A stretch of 64,000 nucleotides of DNA from Thunnus maccoyii (taxonomy: Eukaryota > Chordata > Actinopteri > Scombriformes > Scombridae), in NCBI RefSeq assembly GCF_910596095.1, contig NC_056535.1, forward strand, positions 24,506,505-24,570,504, written 5' to 3'. The notes under the pieces were generated by a model that was not told where the DNA came from, ran no database searches, and saw only the letters and a list, made by a program, of their open reading frames with translations. Positions 1 through 10,455 of the stretch are shown here, piece by piece. The first letter of the stretch is position 1; each line of letters opens with the position of its first letter. Position numbers and translations under genes: made by a program.

Positions 1-96
1 GATATACATAGTATATCTTTAATTACACAATAATAAGGTACGCAGGAAGTTATGAAAAATGATTTTATTCTTTAATTACACATAAACCACAACATA

Positions 97-1423
97 TGTG
101 CTGTCCTCCCAGTCTTACTCTGTAGGTAGAGACTAGTTACCCTATAAATACATGGTAACAACAGGGAGCGGGCTGGATCATTAAATTCACACTGTTCCCC
201 AGTCCTTACTCTGTAGGTACAGGCTAGTTACCCTATAAGTACATGGTAACAACAGGGAGCGGGCTGTATTATGTTCTCCCGTCCTCACGTGCACTGCATG
301 TGAAAATGTTAAACCTGTATTCGTGGTGCCATCGTGCTTGTTTTTTAAACTGTTATTCACTACTACAAATTACGTAATATCAGAATAACTTGTAACTATC
401 ATTTTTAATTGTGGGTGTGTGGATGGGGGGAGGGGGGGTTAATGTAATGAATGCTGTTATGTAACAATTGTGTGCATGCATGTTTTAGACTTCACTATAC
501 TGTAATACACTTCAATAATTGTGATTACAAGTGGACATAGCTTCAGGAGGGGAAAACTTAAATGTCTCCACCCGCACTGAAGGGACAACCCCAAAAGATT
601 TCACATTGTAGTTTAAAGGATTTGTGGATTCCTGCCCTGAGCTTAAGAACAAAATAAAAGACTGCAAAGAAGTGATGAACTCCTCCCACTAAAGTGGCGA
701 TGTAGAACATAAGAACAAAGTACCTGAAAATTGTTTTTTTGTTGTTGTTGTTGTTGGTCTGTTACATTTACAGTTTAAACATAGTTTCCTGTTTTGTTCT
801 TGTTTTTATGTTTTTTTATTACTAAAATTAATCATTTTATAACTACATTTTGATTTGATTTGATAGATTAGTTAAGAGTTATTTTGTTGTTTAAGTTTTA
901 TATATAGTTTTATATGTAGTTTTTGTTACGTTTTATATAGTACAATTTATATAGAATATTTATATTGTATATTAGTAGTTTATATAGTTAAGAAGTTGTA
1001 AATGAAACATATTCTATTTAATCATGTTCAATAATGTTTTCTCATTGTCTGTTCAAAATGTTGGTCGAGTGTGTTGTTAATGACATGTTGCATGTTGTTA
1101 GATTGTGACATGAAAGGTAACAGAACCAAATAGCTAAGTAAGGACGGGAGAACATAATCCAGCCCACTCCCTATTGTTACCATGTACTTATAGGGTAACT
1201 AGCCTGTACCTACAGAGTAGGGACTGGGAAACAGTGTGAACTTAATAATACAGCCTGCTCCCTGTTGTTACCATGTACTTATAGGGTAACTAGCCTGTAC
1301 CTACAGAGTAAGGACTGGGGAACAGTGTGAACTTAATAATACAGCTCGCTCCCTGTTGTTACCATGTACTTATAGGGTAACTAGCCTGTACCTACAGAGT
1401 AAGAACTGGGGAACAGTGTGATT
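97..1423. mobile_element. Fold-back-like element with inverted arrays of a 91-bp unit
   Basis: Two copies of a unit lie on the left (about 97-285) and three copies in the opposite orientation lie on the right (about 1138-1423). The core AGTTACCCTATA starts at 135 and 226 on the left. Its reverse complement starts near 1191, 1282 and 1373 on the right. Every step is 91 bases. The arms share further sequence up to their inner edges (TTATGTTCTCCCGTCC on the left, its complement on the right). The roughly 850-base centre is T-rich and has no reading frame of note. Tandem units inside terminal inverted repeats suggest a non-autonomous DNA transposon or fold-back element. The superfamily is not recognised and no target-site duplication was found. 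The arrays could instead belong to the retroelement whose gag relic begins at 1668. Confidence 0.55.
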
Positions 1424-1667
1424 TGCAGAGTCTAAAACCTGGCTACCCTGAATTCATCAGCAGGTTGAATTTCAGCAAGTACAGGAAAGAGATTGCTACT
1501 CAATGACAGGTATGATGCGCAGACCACATCCAAAGGTCCATTGTTAAGATGCTTGCATCCAAACTTCCATAAGCAAACCAGCCTTGTCTTTCAAAGCAAA
1601 GCGGCCCTAGAAAAGGAGTGTAGAATCCCTTAGAGCGCAAAATGCTTGTCTCCTCCATGAAGTTCAG

Positions 1668-2700
1668 ATGGCTAATAAGAAAGCCATGCACTACTTAGAA
1701 GACCTGTACTCAGCAGAGTTAGATCTCTGCTCACACAAGGAGGAATTGTTAAGGCTTAGACCAGAACATCTTGCCCCACCACAGTGGTTCAACCAATGTG
1801 ATTCCGGTTACTCCGATTCACACTCCTTCCTTAATGAAAGGTTAACTCCCTCTCCACTCAGAAGATAAGAACAATTCCCAATTGACCTCAAGTCCTTGGG
1901 AATTAAGCCAGCTCCTCAATCTACACTGAGAGACAGAGGTAACAGCTACCTGACTTCCCATCTCTCTGAAACAGACATTGAGGAGATATGTAGTTTATCC
2001 TCTAGAAAATATTCTACCCTGTGTTCTTCTCAGCCACTGATGCAGGACACATTCATCTGTGCTCATCCTTCCGAAGGGGAGACTAGAACATTCCAGGAAA
2101 GTTCAGCCTCCTGTCCGCACACTCCCATAGTAATGCTAGCTTAGTCTCACCTTCACTGGAAAGGTTCTTACAGTGCCCCTGCCTTGAAGTGCTTGAGCTT
2201 ATAACTAAAGACATTGAACATTTTGATCCAGACAACTGTGATCACAATATCGACAATTATTTTAGGGAACTAGACCACAATCTAATTGACTTGCCCCATG
2301 TAACCCAAAGAGAGAAAGTTAAACTTGTGTGAAAGACCAGCCCTAAAGCTGTGCATAAATTTATACAATCACAACCTCTCAGTGTCAGAAATGACTACAA
2401 AGAGCTCCATCAAGCACTAATACAAGAATTCTCTTCTACTGCTGATGAGACTACATCAGTGGTTGCAACCCTCCAAATTGAACATTCCCATCATGAGCAT
2501 CCCAGCGATTACTACAAATGTTTGAGGCATGTGTACTTTCAGGGCAAGAATGTACCAGGCTCAGAAGAAAACGCCACCCTTATGTCCTTGTGCTTGTGGA
2601 ACCTTCCTCTGTGTGTACACACTCACGTTATAACGTGTCAACGTAGCCCCTCAATGCACACGACAAGGAAGATGACACAGGCGGCTTAGGAAACTGTTGT
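1668..2700 (+). pseudogene. Decayed retrotransposon gag-like gene
   Basis: Two open stretches in one frame (1668-1868 and 1896-2144) are followed, after a frame change, by a third frame running from about 2190 to 2689. That third frame carries an in-frame TGA near 2331. It contains a helix-rich segment with the motifs FRELDHNLIDLP, VHKFIQSQPLSV, ELHQALIQEF and DYYKCLRHVYFQG. This is the look of a capsid domain of a Ty3/Gypsy-like or related LTR retrotransposon gag, recognised by eye only. No protease, reverse transcriptase or integrase follows in 2.7-5.3 kb, so this is an inactive fragment. The exact superfamily is uncertain. Confidence 0.45.
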
Positions 2701-5303
2701 CACTTCCAAAGCAAGGGGAAAAACAACTGAAGCTGCCAGCTCAAACACTGAGGTGTCACATAGATCTACTGCCTCAAGATATCACAAGTTTAGGACATTA
2801 CCATACAGTCAAACAAAAACCATGATACACCATTAAGACTTAAAGATTTTGGAAAACATGATGACACCCTTCCTCAGCAACACCTGCCTGGAGGACAAAA
2901 TTGTAAAGTCTGCCAAGATCAGACTGAGTACTACATGAAGTAGTCAGTATTGTCATCCAATCCAATGAGTGAACCGACAAACACTCTTGGACACTCCAGA
3001 AATGGCCTTATTATTATAGGTGCCACTCTCTCTGCATCTCACCTTAACAAATTTACATCACTAACATTCCTGTTCTCACTAACCCTGACTTTGTTGTTTA
3101 TCTGGATTTTGTTTTTGTAACTTGATGACTGTTCTTGCTTAGCCAAGATAGACAGTGCCGACAAATGCCCAGTTGGTCAATGAACAGCCCAGATGTTAGA
3201 AACTTGAATGAACTGACAAATTAACTCTTTCAACTATGGACTATACATGTACACTTGTGCTCAAACATCAAGTGAAATCCTGCAACCAAAGGGGGGAATA
3301 TAGGTACCATTGGAACTCCGCTGATTAATTTGTTCATTGTTTGGCTTAAACTGAACTTTTACTGTGAAATGTGAGCCATTACGTCGCACCTCTTCTCCAA
3401 TCAGTTCGTGTAACTGTAATCTGATATCCCCTGGAGTAAACCCCGACCGGGCCAACAAAACCCCAATTCCCCTTTGTTCTCTCTCTTCTCTTTTACGCTC
3501 TTCTCCTCTGATGGCTCTCTGATCTCCACTGTGTACTGTAGTCTGCTCGGAGCAGATGCACCAAACTCTTTCTTTACAGCAGTGACGCGAGAGCCTGCTT
3601 AAGATAGATTCCTGGTTAGCTAAGTTTGCCAGCAGCTATGACCCAAAGTCTGCCTGCTAACTTTACAAGCAACGGGAGCAACAAAGCAAGTCATCACCGA
3701 GCTGCTAACTCTGCAGAGAGAACAAAGGAGCAAACGCTTTCCTCCAACCTGCACAATCAGGACACTGCACACCAAAGACTGCATTCGACATCAAAACTAC
3801 AATTCTTCACAGCTCCACTTATCCACAACCGACGGAATCACTAGCTAAGCAGCACAGTTAACAAAGCACACCAAGGAACCCTCTCCCTTCATGGACTGGT
3901 AACATGAACTGGGCATAGCATAGTGTAACAGTGTACACAGCTAAGCACAGGACTGCTTAACTTTTGTCAATGTACATGTATTGATTTGGTTTACTGTTAT
4001 TCACTGAGCTTTATTGTTGTGATGTTTCATCATAGTTAGGTTATTGGGTAGCCACGGGTTAGGGTTCAGGTTCACATACTCATAGAACTGGAGTTACATC
4101 CAGTAACTATTATATGTTGTATTCAAACTAATCTCTTTCCTAACCTGGCACTGATATCTTACATAGATCACATATAGTACTTTGAATTGGCCTTAAACAT
4201 AGCCACACACACGTAGAGGAAATTCAAAGCTCTAGCTTCACAGAACATACAGAGGCAGAACAAACAAACGTGCACACATTCTTTCTGGCGTGCACCCGAC
4301 ATGCGCACACTTAAGCACATACACTCACACACACACTCTCTCTCACATGTGAACATGCTCCTTTTTCTTCTTTAGTTAAGTATATTTAGTTAGATTACAT
4401 ATTGTGTGTTTTACTTTATTATCTTTTGAATAAATACTTTTGAATATGCATGCTGGTTGCCCAAGAGTGAATGCTGCCAACCTCTATTATTCAGAACTCA
4501 AAACCCTTCAACCTTTACTAGCTATTGATACAGTAATTTTGGTTGTAGTTATTAATTTAATTATTAATCAGAGTTCCAAATAGACTAATAGACTAAATTA
4601 ATTAATTGGCTATCCATTTGCCCTTTTTGAAGGGCAATGCCCCAAGGTGATATATGTCCTATTGACTGACTCAATGACACAATAACATAAACACCTGCAC
4701 AATGCCCCGCAGTTATTTGCTGCCTTTTTTTTTTCTTTGTGAAGCACATGTGTTCAGTTACAGTTGAAACTATTAGAGAGGTACAGTACAGTAGACTGCA
4801 ATCCATTACAGCAACATCACAAACAAATTACCAGAGATGAATCATCACCTCCCTGACACAAAGGTAGTATTTGTTGCAGAGCTATTTCAATGGGTTACAT
4901 TGTATTATACATGTGTTTTTGTTGTGTCCACCGACTGTCAGTGAAATAGAAATAGAAATTCAATATTTATTAGTAGAGTTACATTCTAAATTATCATAAC
5001 CAAGTCAAGGCCAACAAGACTGTCGCAGGCAGTCTCTGCTCCTCAATCTTTTTGCACTTCACCTCACATAACCTGATTTTCATAAGACCCGAACTGCCTG
5101 CTTGGAAGTGAGCTAGCTCCCTGCCCAAGGTGTTGCTACCAAGGGTCTCTACACAGTGCTTGTTTAGCTCGCTAACTGGCTGCTTTGCTGCATTTAGCTC
5201 AGCTAATGTGCACTTGTTTAGCATCACTAACAGAACTGCTTTTTCCACACCTGTTTAGCAAGCTAACTCGCTAAGTGGAATGGCACAACATTCCTTGCGA
5301 GTT
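2701..5303. other. Gene-free DNA between two retroelement relics
   Basis: No coding region is supported here. A polypurine-like tract with a run of six G lies near 3290, and CT-rich sequence lies near 3470-3520. Both would fit leftover 3' or leader sequence of an LTR element, but no repeat pair proves it. Short AT-rich and CA-rich stretches fill the rest. Frames at 3261-3458, 3626-3844 and 4994-5248 resemble nothing known to me. Confidence 0.4.
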
Positions 5304-5327
5304 AGAGAACACCTGTCTGGCCTGCAC

Positions 5328-5911
5328 CTACCGCTGGAAGTTTCTCATCATCACCAAGCCCAGAGGCATCACTGGAATCATAGGGGCTATCAGTCCCAGC
5401 AGGCGCTGGCACTGACAGAGACGCACAGTGTGATATGGCTGGAAAAGAGACATTTGTCTATAGAATCCATATCCAGACCGGAAAAACAGATTTTCTGGCT
5501 GGAAGTGAGACAGCTCTTTTTCCGGTTCATGACAAATCCCAGAGATTGTGGATGAGTCACCAGCTGGGACGTATGGATATTGGCCTGATACTCCGAGTCC
5601 GACAGAATCAGTAAATTGTCCAGGTAGTTGAGGGTTTGAATCCCCGGGCCTCTGATTGGTGCCAGCACTGCCTTGAGGCATTTGGTGAAAATGCGAGGAG
5701 CGAAGGATAAGCCGAATGGCAGAACTTGGTTTTTGTATGCTGTGCTGTCATAGAGAAAGTGCAGAAACTGTATGTGTCTCGGTAATATTGGCATGTGAAA
5801 ATAGGCATCCTTTAGGACCACTGAAATGAACCAGTCCCCTGGTCGAATGGACTGCATTACCTGGTGTAATGTTAGCATTTTGAACTTTAACTTTCTCGCT
5901 TGCGCGCTCAA
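5328..5911 (-). pseudogene. Inverted partial copy of the DIRS reverse transcriptase
   Basis: Read on the minus strand this is the same reverse-transcriptase segment as at 7058-7556, beginning KLKFKMLTLHQVMQ and running through the altered YLDN motif. The first codons of the open frame (above 5897) belong to the junction with the gag region and are not reverse transcriptase. It lacks the N-terminal part of the domain (VPKKDGGLRPILDLR) and ends in an out-of-frame tail, so it cannot encode an enzyme. Confidence 0.8.
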
Positions 5912-5913
5912 CA

Positions 5914-6416
5914 GGGCCTTGATGCTGCAGGCTTATCAAGTGGAGAAGCTGTGGGATCAACATGAGGCCCTGGCAAAGGAAGAGAATCCTGCCAAATTGT
6001 TGAATGAAGCACGCAGGATGGCAGATTTTATCCTCCAGCTCTCCTGCACAGCAGCCATCACTCTGGGGAGGGGCATAGCTGAGGCGGTGGTCACCCAGTG
6101 TCACCTGTGGTTGATACTCACAGAGCTGCCACAGACGCAGCATGCCAAGTTTCTCCACCAAGCCTTTGAGCCCACTGGCTTATTCGGACAGGCTCTGGAG
6201 AAAATCCAGACCCATTGCGATCAGAGGAAGAAACAGGAGGAAGCTCTGCATATGAGTATGCCCAGGCATTGTCACGCACAACCGAAGCTGCCCAGCAGCA
6301 CAGGGACACTCCCGTCTGCACTCTCGTGCACAGTCTCACTACCTTCCACGGCATACAGCCTAGAAGAGACCCTCCCCGGAGGACTACTCTCACCAGCCAT
6401 CAGCACCCACACCTGA
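5914..6416 (+). pseudogene. DIRS gag-like relic
   Basis: The frame contains LNEARRMADFILQLSCTAAI, then VVTQCHLWLILTELPQ, then KFLHQAFEPTGLFGQALE. I recognise the spacing of HLWL, the KFL stretch and the GLFG box as that of the first (gag-like) ORF of fish DIRS elements, whose product would package the element's RNA. Its upstream end is cut off by the inverted reverse-transcriptase arm ending at 5897. Downstream it becomes Pro/Ser/Thr-rich and meets a stop at 6416. The usual start of the ORF is missing, so it is a truncated relic. Confidence 0.6.
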
Positions 6417-6983
6417 GCTGGGGCACCAATCCCAGCCAAAACAGTCCAAACATCGTTTTGTCCCAAAACAAGCAGCAGCTACTAACTCACCCTCCACAGT
6501 GAGAGGGAGAAAGCAGTCTTCTGCCTCACTGTCCTGAGGGGAGCAGGTCAGAAAGCTCACAATGTTCAGAAAACCTGTGTATCAATAAAGGGCCATTCCT
6601 GCCCCACAATATATCCTCAAACAGCGAAAATAAACAAGGAAATAGCCTCTCGTCCGCTCCCAAATTTAGCCTCTCAGACCTGTCCCGGTCATTGCTCCAG
6701 TCCACGAGCAGAGGGTACTGCAGAACCATGAATGCTCAGCATACTGAGAGAGAAACCTCTTGGCAAGCATGCAGAGTGTTGCAGTAGATCATGGGAAATG
6801 TAGATCAGATACAGGCTCCAATTCAGGAAGCGTCCCCCACTATTCAGAGGCATGGTAATGTCAAAAGTACATCCATCCTGCACCCCAGTATTAAGAGAGG
6901 AAATCCACTCTCTGTTGGGGAAACAGGCTATAAGCAGGGTCTGTATGAACTAAGCTAAGGGTAGATTTTACAGCCGTTACTTT

Positions 6984-7556
6984 GTGGTACCAAAAAAAGA
7001 TGGAGGTCTCCGTCCTATTTTGGACCTGAGGGTACTAAACAAATATCTGAGAAAGTTAAAGTTCAAAATGCTAACATTACACCAGGTAATGCAGTCCATT
7101 CGACCAGGGGACTGGTTCATTTCAGTGGTCCTAAAGGATGCCTATTTTCACATGCCAATATTACCGAGACACATACAGTTTCTGCACTTTCTCTATGACA
7201 GCACAGCATACAAAAACCAAGTTCTGCCATTCGGCTTATCCTTCGCTCCTCGCATTTTCACCAAATGCCTCAAGGCAGTGCTGGCACCAATCAGAGGCCC
7301 GGGGATTCAAACCCTCAACTACCTGGACAATTTACTGATTCTGTCGGACTCGGAGTATCAGGCCAATATCCATACGTCCCAGCTGGTGACTCATCCACAA
7401 TCTCTGGGATTTGTCATGAACCGGAAAAAGAGCTGTCTCACTTCCAGCCAGAAAATCTGTTTTTCCGGTCTGGATATGGATTCTATAGACAAATGTCTCT
7501 TTTCCAGCCATATCACACTGTGCGTCTCTGTCAGTGCCAGCGCCTGCTGGGACTGA
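6984..7556 (+). pseudogene. DIRS reverse transcriptase, catalytically damaged
   Basis: The 190-codon frame opens with VPKKDGGLRPILDLRVLN, followed by FKMLTLHQVM, GDWFISVVLKDAYFHMPI, LPFGLSFAPRIFTK and NYLDNLLILSDS. These are the fingers and palm motifs of the DIRS-type reverse transcriptase, which copies element RNA into DNA. Two metal-binding aspartates appear lost. Motif A reads SVVLKDAYF, with Val where the family has Asp before LKD. The YxDD box reads YLDN. The frame ends at 7556 and the RNase H domain continues in another frame, so there is also a frameshift. The inverted copy at 5328-5897 carries the same two changes. Confidence 0.8.
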
Positions 7557-7995
7557 TAGCCCCTATGATTCCAGTGATGCCTCTGGGCTTGGTGATGATG
7601 AGAAACTTCCAGCGGTAGGTGCAGGCCAGACAGGTGTTCTCTTCTCATCAGAGAGAGGAGAGGATGCAGGTCAAACCATAATGCCTGACAGCTCTGCTCC
7701 CATGGAGAGATCCAGCGCAGTTGAAAAAGGAAGCCGGGTTCTATCACACATCCTGGTCACCACGGATGCATCCAAATGGGGTTGGGGAGGCCTCTGCAGG
7801 AATGCGCATGTGAATGGGACCATCAATCTGCTTGAGCGTTACGCTGTGTATCTGTCACTAAGACGACTTTACAGTATGGGTCTGCTGTTTGGACATCATG
7901 CTCTGGTACACAGCGACAATACGTGCGTAATTGCGCACATTAACATTGTCCTATGCTTTTCTCACTACATGACGGGAACGCACCCCTCGGGTTAG
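7534..7995 (+). pseudogene. DIRS RNase H domain relic
   Basis: The supported part runs from ILVTTDASKWGWGG (about 7750) through NLLERYAVYLSLRRL to ALVHSDNTCVIAHIN (about 7940). These match the Asp, Glu and Asp boxes of the RNase H that follows reverse transcriptase in DIRS elements, so the catalytic acidic residues are still readable here. The first part of this open frame (7534-7700) overlaps the 3' end of the right inverted-repeat arm and is an off-frame shadow. The domain is out of frame with the reverse transcriptase upstream. Confidence 0.65.
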
Positions 7996-8199
7996 ATGCA
8001 CTGGGTCATCAGTGGCCACTCCTGTACACGTTTCCTCCGGTGGCACCCACACCCCGAAATCTGGAATCTGTGGGCCTGGCCCCTGAAAGGGAGAAACTGA
8101 CAACAACGGGGTTGCTGCTAACGTCATTGCTACAATACAGAGTGCTAGAACAATGTCCACGCAGGGGTTATATACACTCAAGTGGCATTTAATCAATGC

Positions 8200-8862
8200 T
8201 TGTTGTCACAAAAGGAATATTATTCCATTCCAAAGCTCTGTGGTTGATATTTTGACATTTCTCCAAGAATTATTGGAAAGAGGCCTTTCCTTTTCCACTA
8301 TTAAAGTCTAACTGTTGGCTATTTCTGCATACCTTGTGGGATTTGAGGGAAAATCATTCGGCTCCTATCCTCTGGTGATGCGTTTTATGAAGGGCGCAAA
8401 ACCATGATTCCCCAGTGGGACTTTACTCTGGTTCTAGATACACTGTGAGATGCGCCTTTTGAGCCACTACAGTCTGTGGGCATTGATGTATTTTCATATA
8501 GGACAGCATTCCTATTGGCCCTGTGCTCAGCAAAACACATGGGAGACATCCATGCGCTTCTGTTCTTATCAGGGCCAGTTCCTTTTTGGTGTACCAACCA
8601 AAAGGGAACTGGAGGTTATGTATATGACCAATGTTCCCTGAGGGAGGGAAGAGCAGAGACTGTGCGGGATTTTCTGTAGAAAACGGGATTCCCCTGCGTG
8701 TGACAGTCTCATTGGCCTTGACAGGCATTTTGAGAAAGGTTCTTCACGTTGGTCTTGCAAGGACACAATCCCCATACTGATGTGTTGTACCTCGTTTCCC
8801 TCCCTCTGGAAACATTGGTTATATGCATAACCTCCAGATACAAAGTTGGGAGCCTTCCACAC
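8200..8862 (+). pseudogene. DIRS tyrosine recombinase fragment and 3' inverted repeat
   Basis: A short frame from about 8430 to 8600 reads DAPFEPLQSVGIDV and then RTAFLLALCSAKHMGDIHAL. It resembles the part of the DIRS tyrosine recombinase upstream of the catalytic Arg/His/Tyr residues. Stops and frameshifts interrupt it, and I cannot find the catalytic tyrosine. Just downstream the motif CTGGAGGTTATGTATATGAC (about 8609) recurs in inverted, diverged form near 8826-8845, with GAGGGAGGGAA boxes further in on both arms. Confidence 0.55.
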
Positions 8863-10213
8863 TGTAGCTAATGCTATTGCTCATGCTGTACAAACATTAG
8901 TCATTTTCATGCAGTATATCAGACCAGTGGGGCAGCTCCTGCAGGCTGGGGTTTCATCCCGCTGTGGAACCAAGTCTGTCTGAGGCTTACAGCCTGAAAC
9001 ATCTGTTGTAATTTCTGTCAAATTGAACTTTTATTACCTGGTCATTAAAGCTGCAGCAATGGCAAAACCAGATGGGTTCTTGCTGACCTTACAACTGCTT
9101 CTTTTTTATGGTGTTGGTGAAAATTGAACCAAAGGAAGCCGTGTGCTTTATAAAATTAAGGCAATCATTCCCACATTCCTGAGACATGGGGGGCACTGAG
9201 GAGGGCGAAGAGGGGTGCAGAGCAGCAGTGAAGGGGGAGTATGTGTGTGTGCTTTATGTGTGTGTATATGCGTACAGTACATGTACTACTCCAAGGATAA
9301 ATTTCTGTGCTTAACGGGGAATGGATTGCATATAATGGATTTACAATAATTTGGTTATATAATAATAAATAATATAGTTATATAATACAAGATTTGTAAT
9401 CTCTGAAATACATCAATCAAAACACAGATGCATCTCAAATATTAAATTTTTATTTCTTATATGACCTGTTTGAATGACAGTAAGGAGTGATTTTCAGAGT
9501 ATGAACTTGGATATAGATACTGGTTGTACTATGATAGGGCTGACTGCAAGTCAGAATTAAATGTCTTTTTTAAGTAAGAAATTTGGAACAACTATCAGTG
9601 TTTGCATTGCTTTATCCAGTAGAGATCTGCAATGTATTACATTTGGAAAACAACCTTCTTCAGCCCTGCATATGCGTGTGTTCCTGAGGGGCCTCCTGGC
9701 TGTACGGTTAGAGGCCAGGGTCAGTTAAATAACACGCACAGCATATAACCAGCCTGGGTGAGAGCTGTCTCACTGGGAGGGAGGGCTGCTCCATCACTGG
9801 TCCCAGTGGGGAGGAATGGAGGGATGCTGGGTGTGTTTATTAGAGACAGAGGGAGGGAAAAATGCTCTTAGGAGAGTGGTGAGGGAATTTGCCTCCTGTT
9901 CTCTCAAAGTAAAGTCTGTCCTTGTACTGGAGTATATCACACTGCTGCTTTCACACGATTAAGTTTAAGTTTAGGAGGAGAGAGACGTCTCCCAACAATT
10001 TGATTTCATGATAAAGAATATGTACTGGATTCAAATCCAACTTATCTACAAGAAGTTAGAAAGCACCCATAACTAGGAAGGAATTATCATCAAAATACAG
10101 ATGAGTGACACATTAAACAATAAACATAAACAAATGGGTGGAGAAACAACAAATGCAGATGATTCCATACAGTGCATGAGGGGTCACTAATTGCTTTCAT
10201 GAGTATGACAATG
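8863..10213. other. Gene-free intergenic DNA
   Basis: No reading frame, RNA gene or recognisable repeat is supported. There is a short GT-rich tract near 9240-9270 and a purine-rich stretch near 9770-9860. The rest is mixed AT-rich sequence. Confidence 0.5.
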
Positions 10214-10455
10214 ATGTGAATTATACTTTCATGGCCTTTGCAGTCACCAGATCTCATCTCAGTTGAACAACTATGGGAGATTTTGAGCAAATATGTTACA
10301 GTGCTCTTCACCATTGTCCTCATAAAAACACCTAATGAGGGAATATCTTCTGGAAGAATGGTGTTCATCCCTCCAGTAGAGTTTTGCAAACTTGCAGAAT
10401 CTATGCCAAAGAGGACTGAAGGTGGTTGCACAACCCCTTATTAAGACTTTTTTTT
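10214..10455 (+). mobile_element. Tc1/mariner-like transposase relic, 3' part
   Basis: The sequence around 10235-10275 reads WPxQSPDLIxVEQLWEIL when frame breaks are allowed. This resembles the conserved SPDLNPIEHLW region of Tc1-like transposases just before the last catalytic acidic residue. The frame 10238-10444 continues with VFIPPVEFCKLAESMPKR and stops soon after. Terminal repeats and the DNA-binding half are missing, so only a fossil remains. Confidence 0.55.

Larger units (their letters stand above)
5304..7642. repeat. Inverted repeat: two 594-bp arms around a 1151-bp spacer
   Basis: The left arm 5304-5897 is the reverse complement of the right arm 7049-7642. Paired coordinates always sum to 12946, so no indel separates them. 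The proteins read from the arms in several frames are identical (for example 5328-5681 minus and 7265-7618 plus), so the bases are nearly or fully identical. The match breaks at 5303/7643 and at 5898/7048. The spacer holds the gag-like segment and the start of the reverse transcriptase. Such near-identity in an otherwise decayed element means recent duplication, gene conversion between arms, or an assembly error. Confidence 0.9.
5304..8862 (+). mobile_element. Decayed DIRS-type retrotransposon with internal inverted duplication
   Basis: In order on the plus strand the element carries a gag-like segment (about 5914-6416), reverse transcriptase (6984-7556), RNase H (about 7740-7940) and remnants of a tyrosine recombinase (about 8430-8600). 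This is the gene order of DIRS elements, which insert with a tyrosine recombinase in place of an integrase. A short inverted repeat near the 3' end (about 8609-8650 against 8798-8845) may be what is left of the terminal or internal complementary repeats. All reading frames are broken. A second, inverted copy of part of the reverse transcriptase is joined just upstream of gag. Outer boundaries are estimates: the left one is the end of the inverted copy and the right one the end of the short inverted repeat. Confidence 0.75.
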
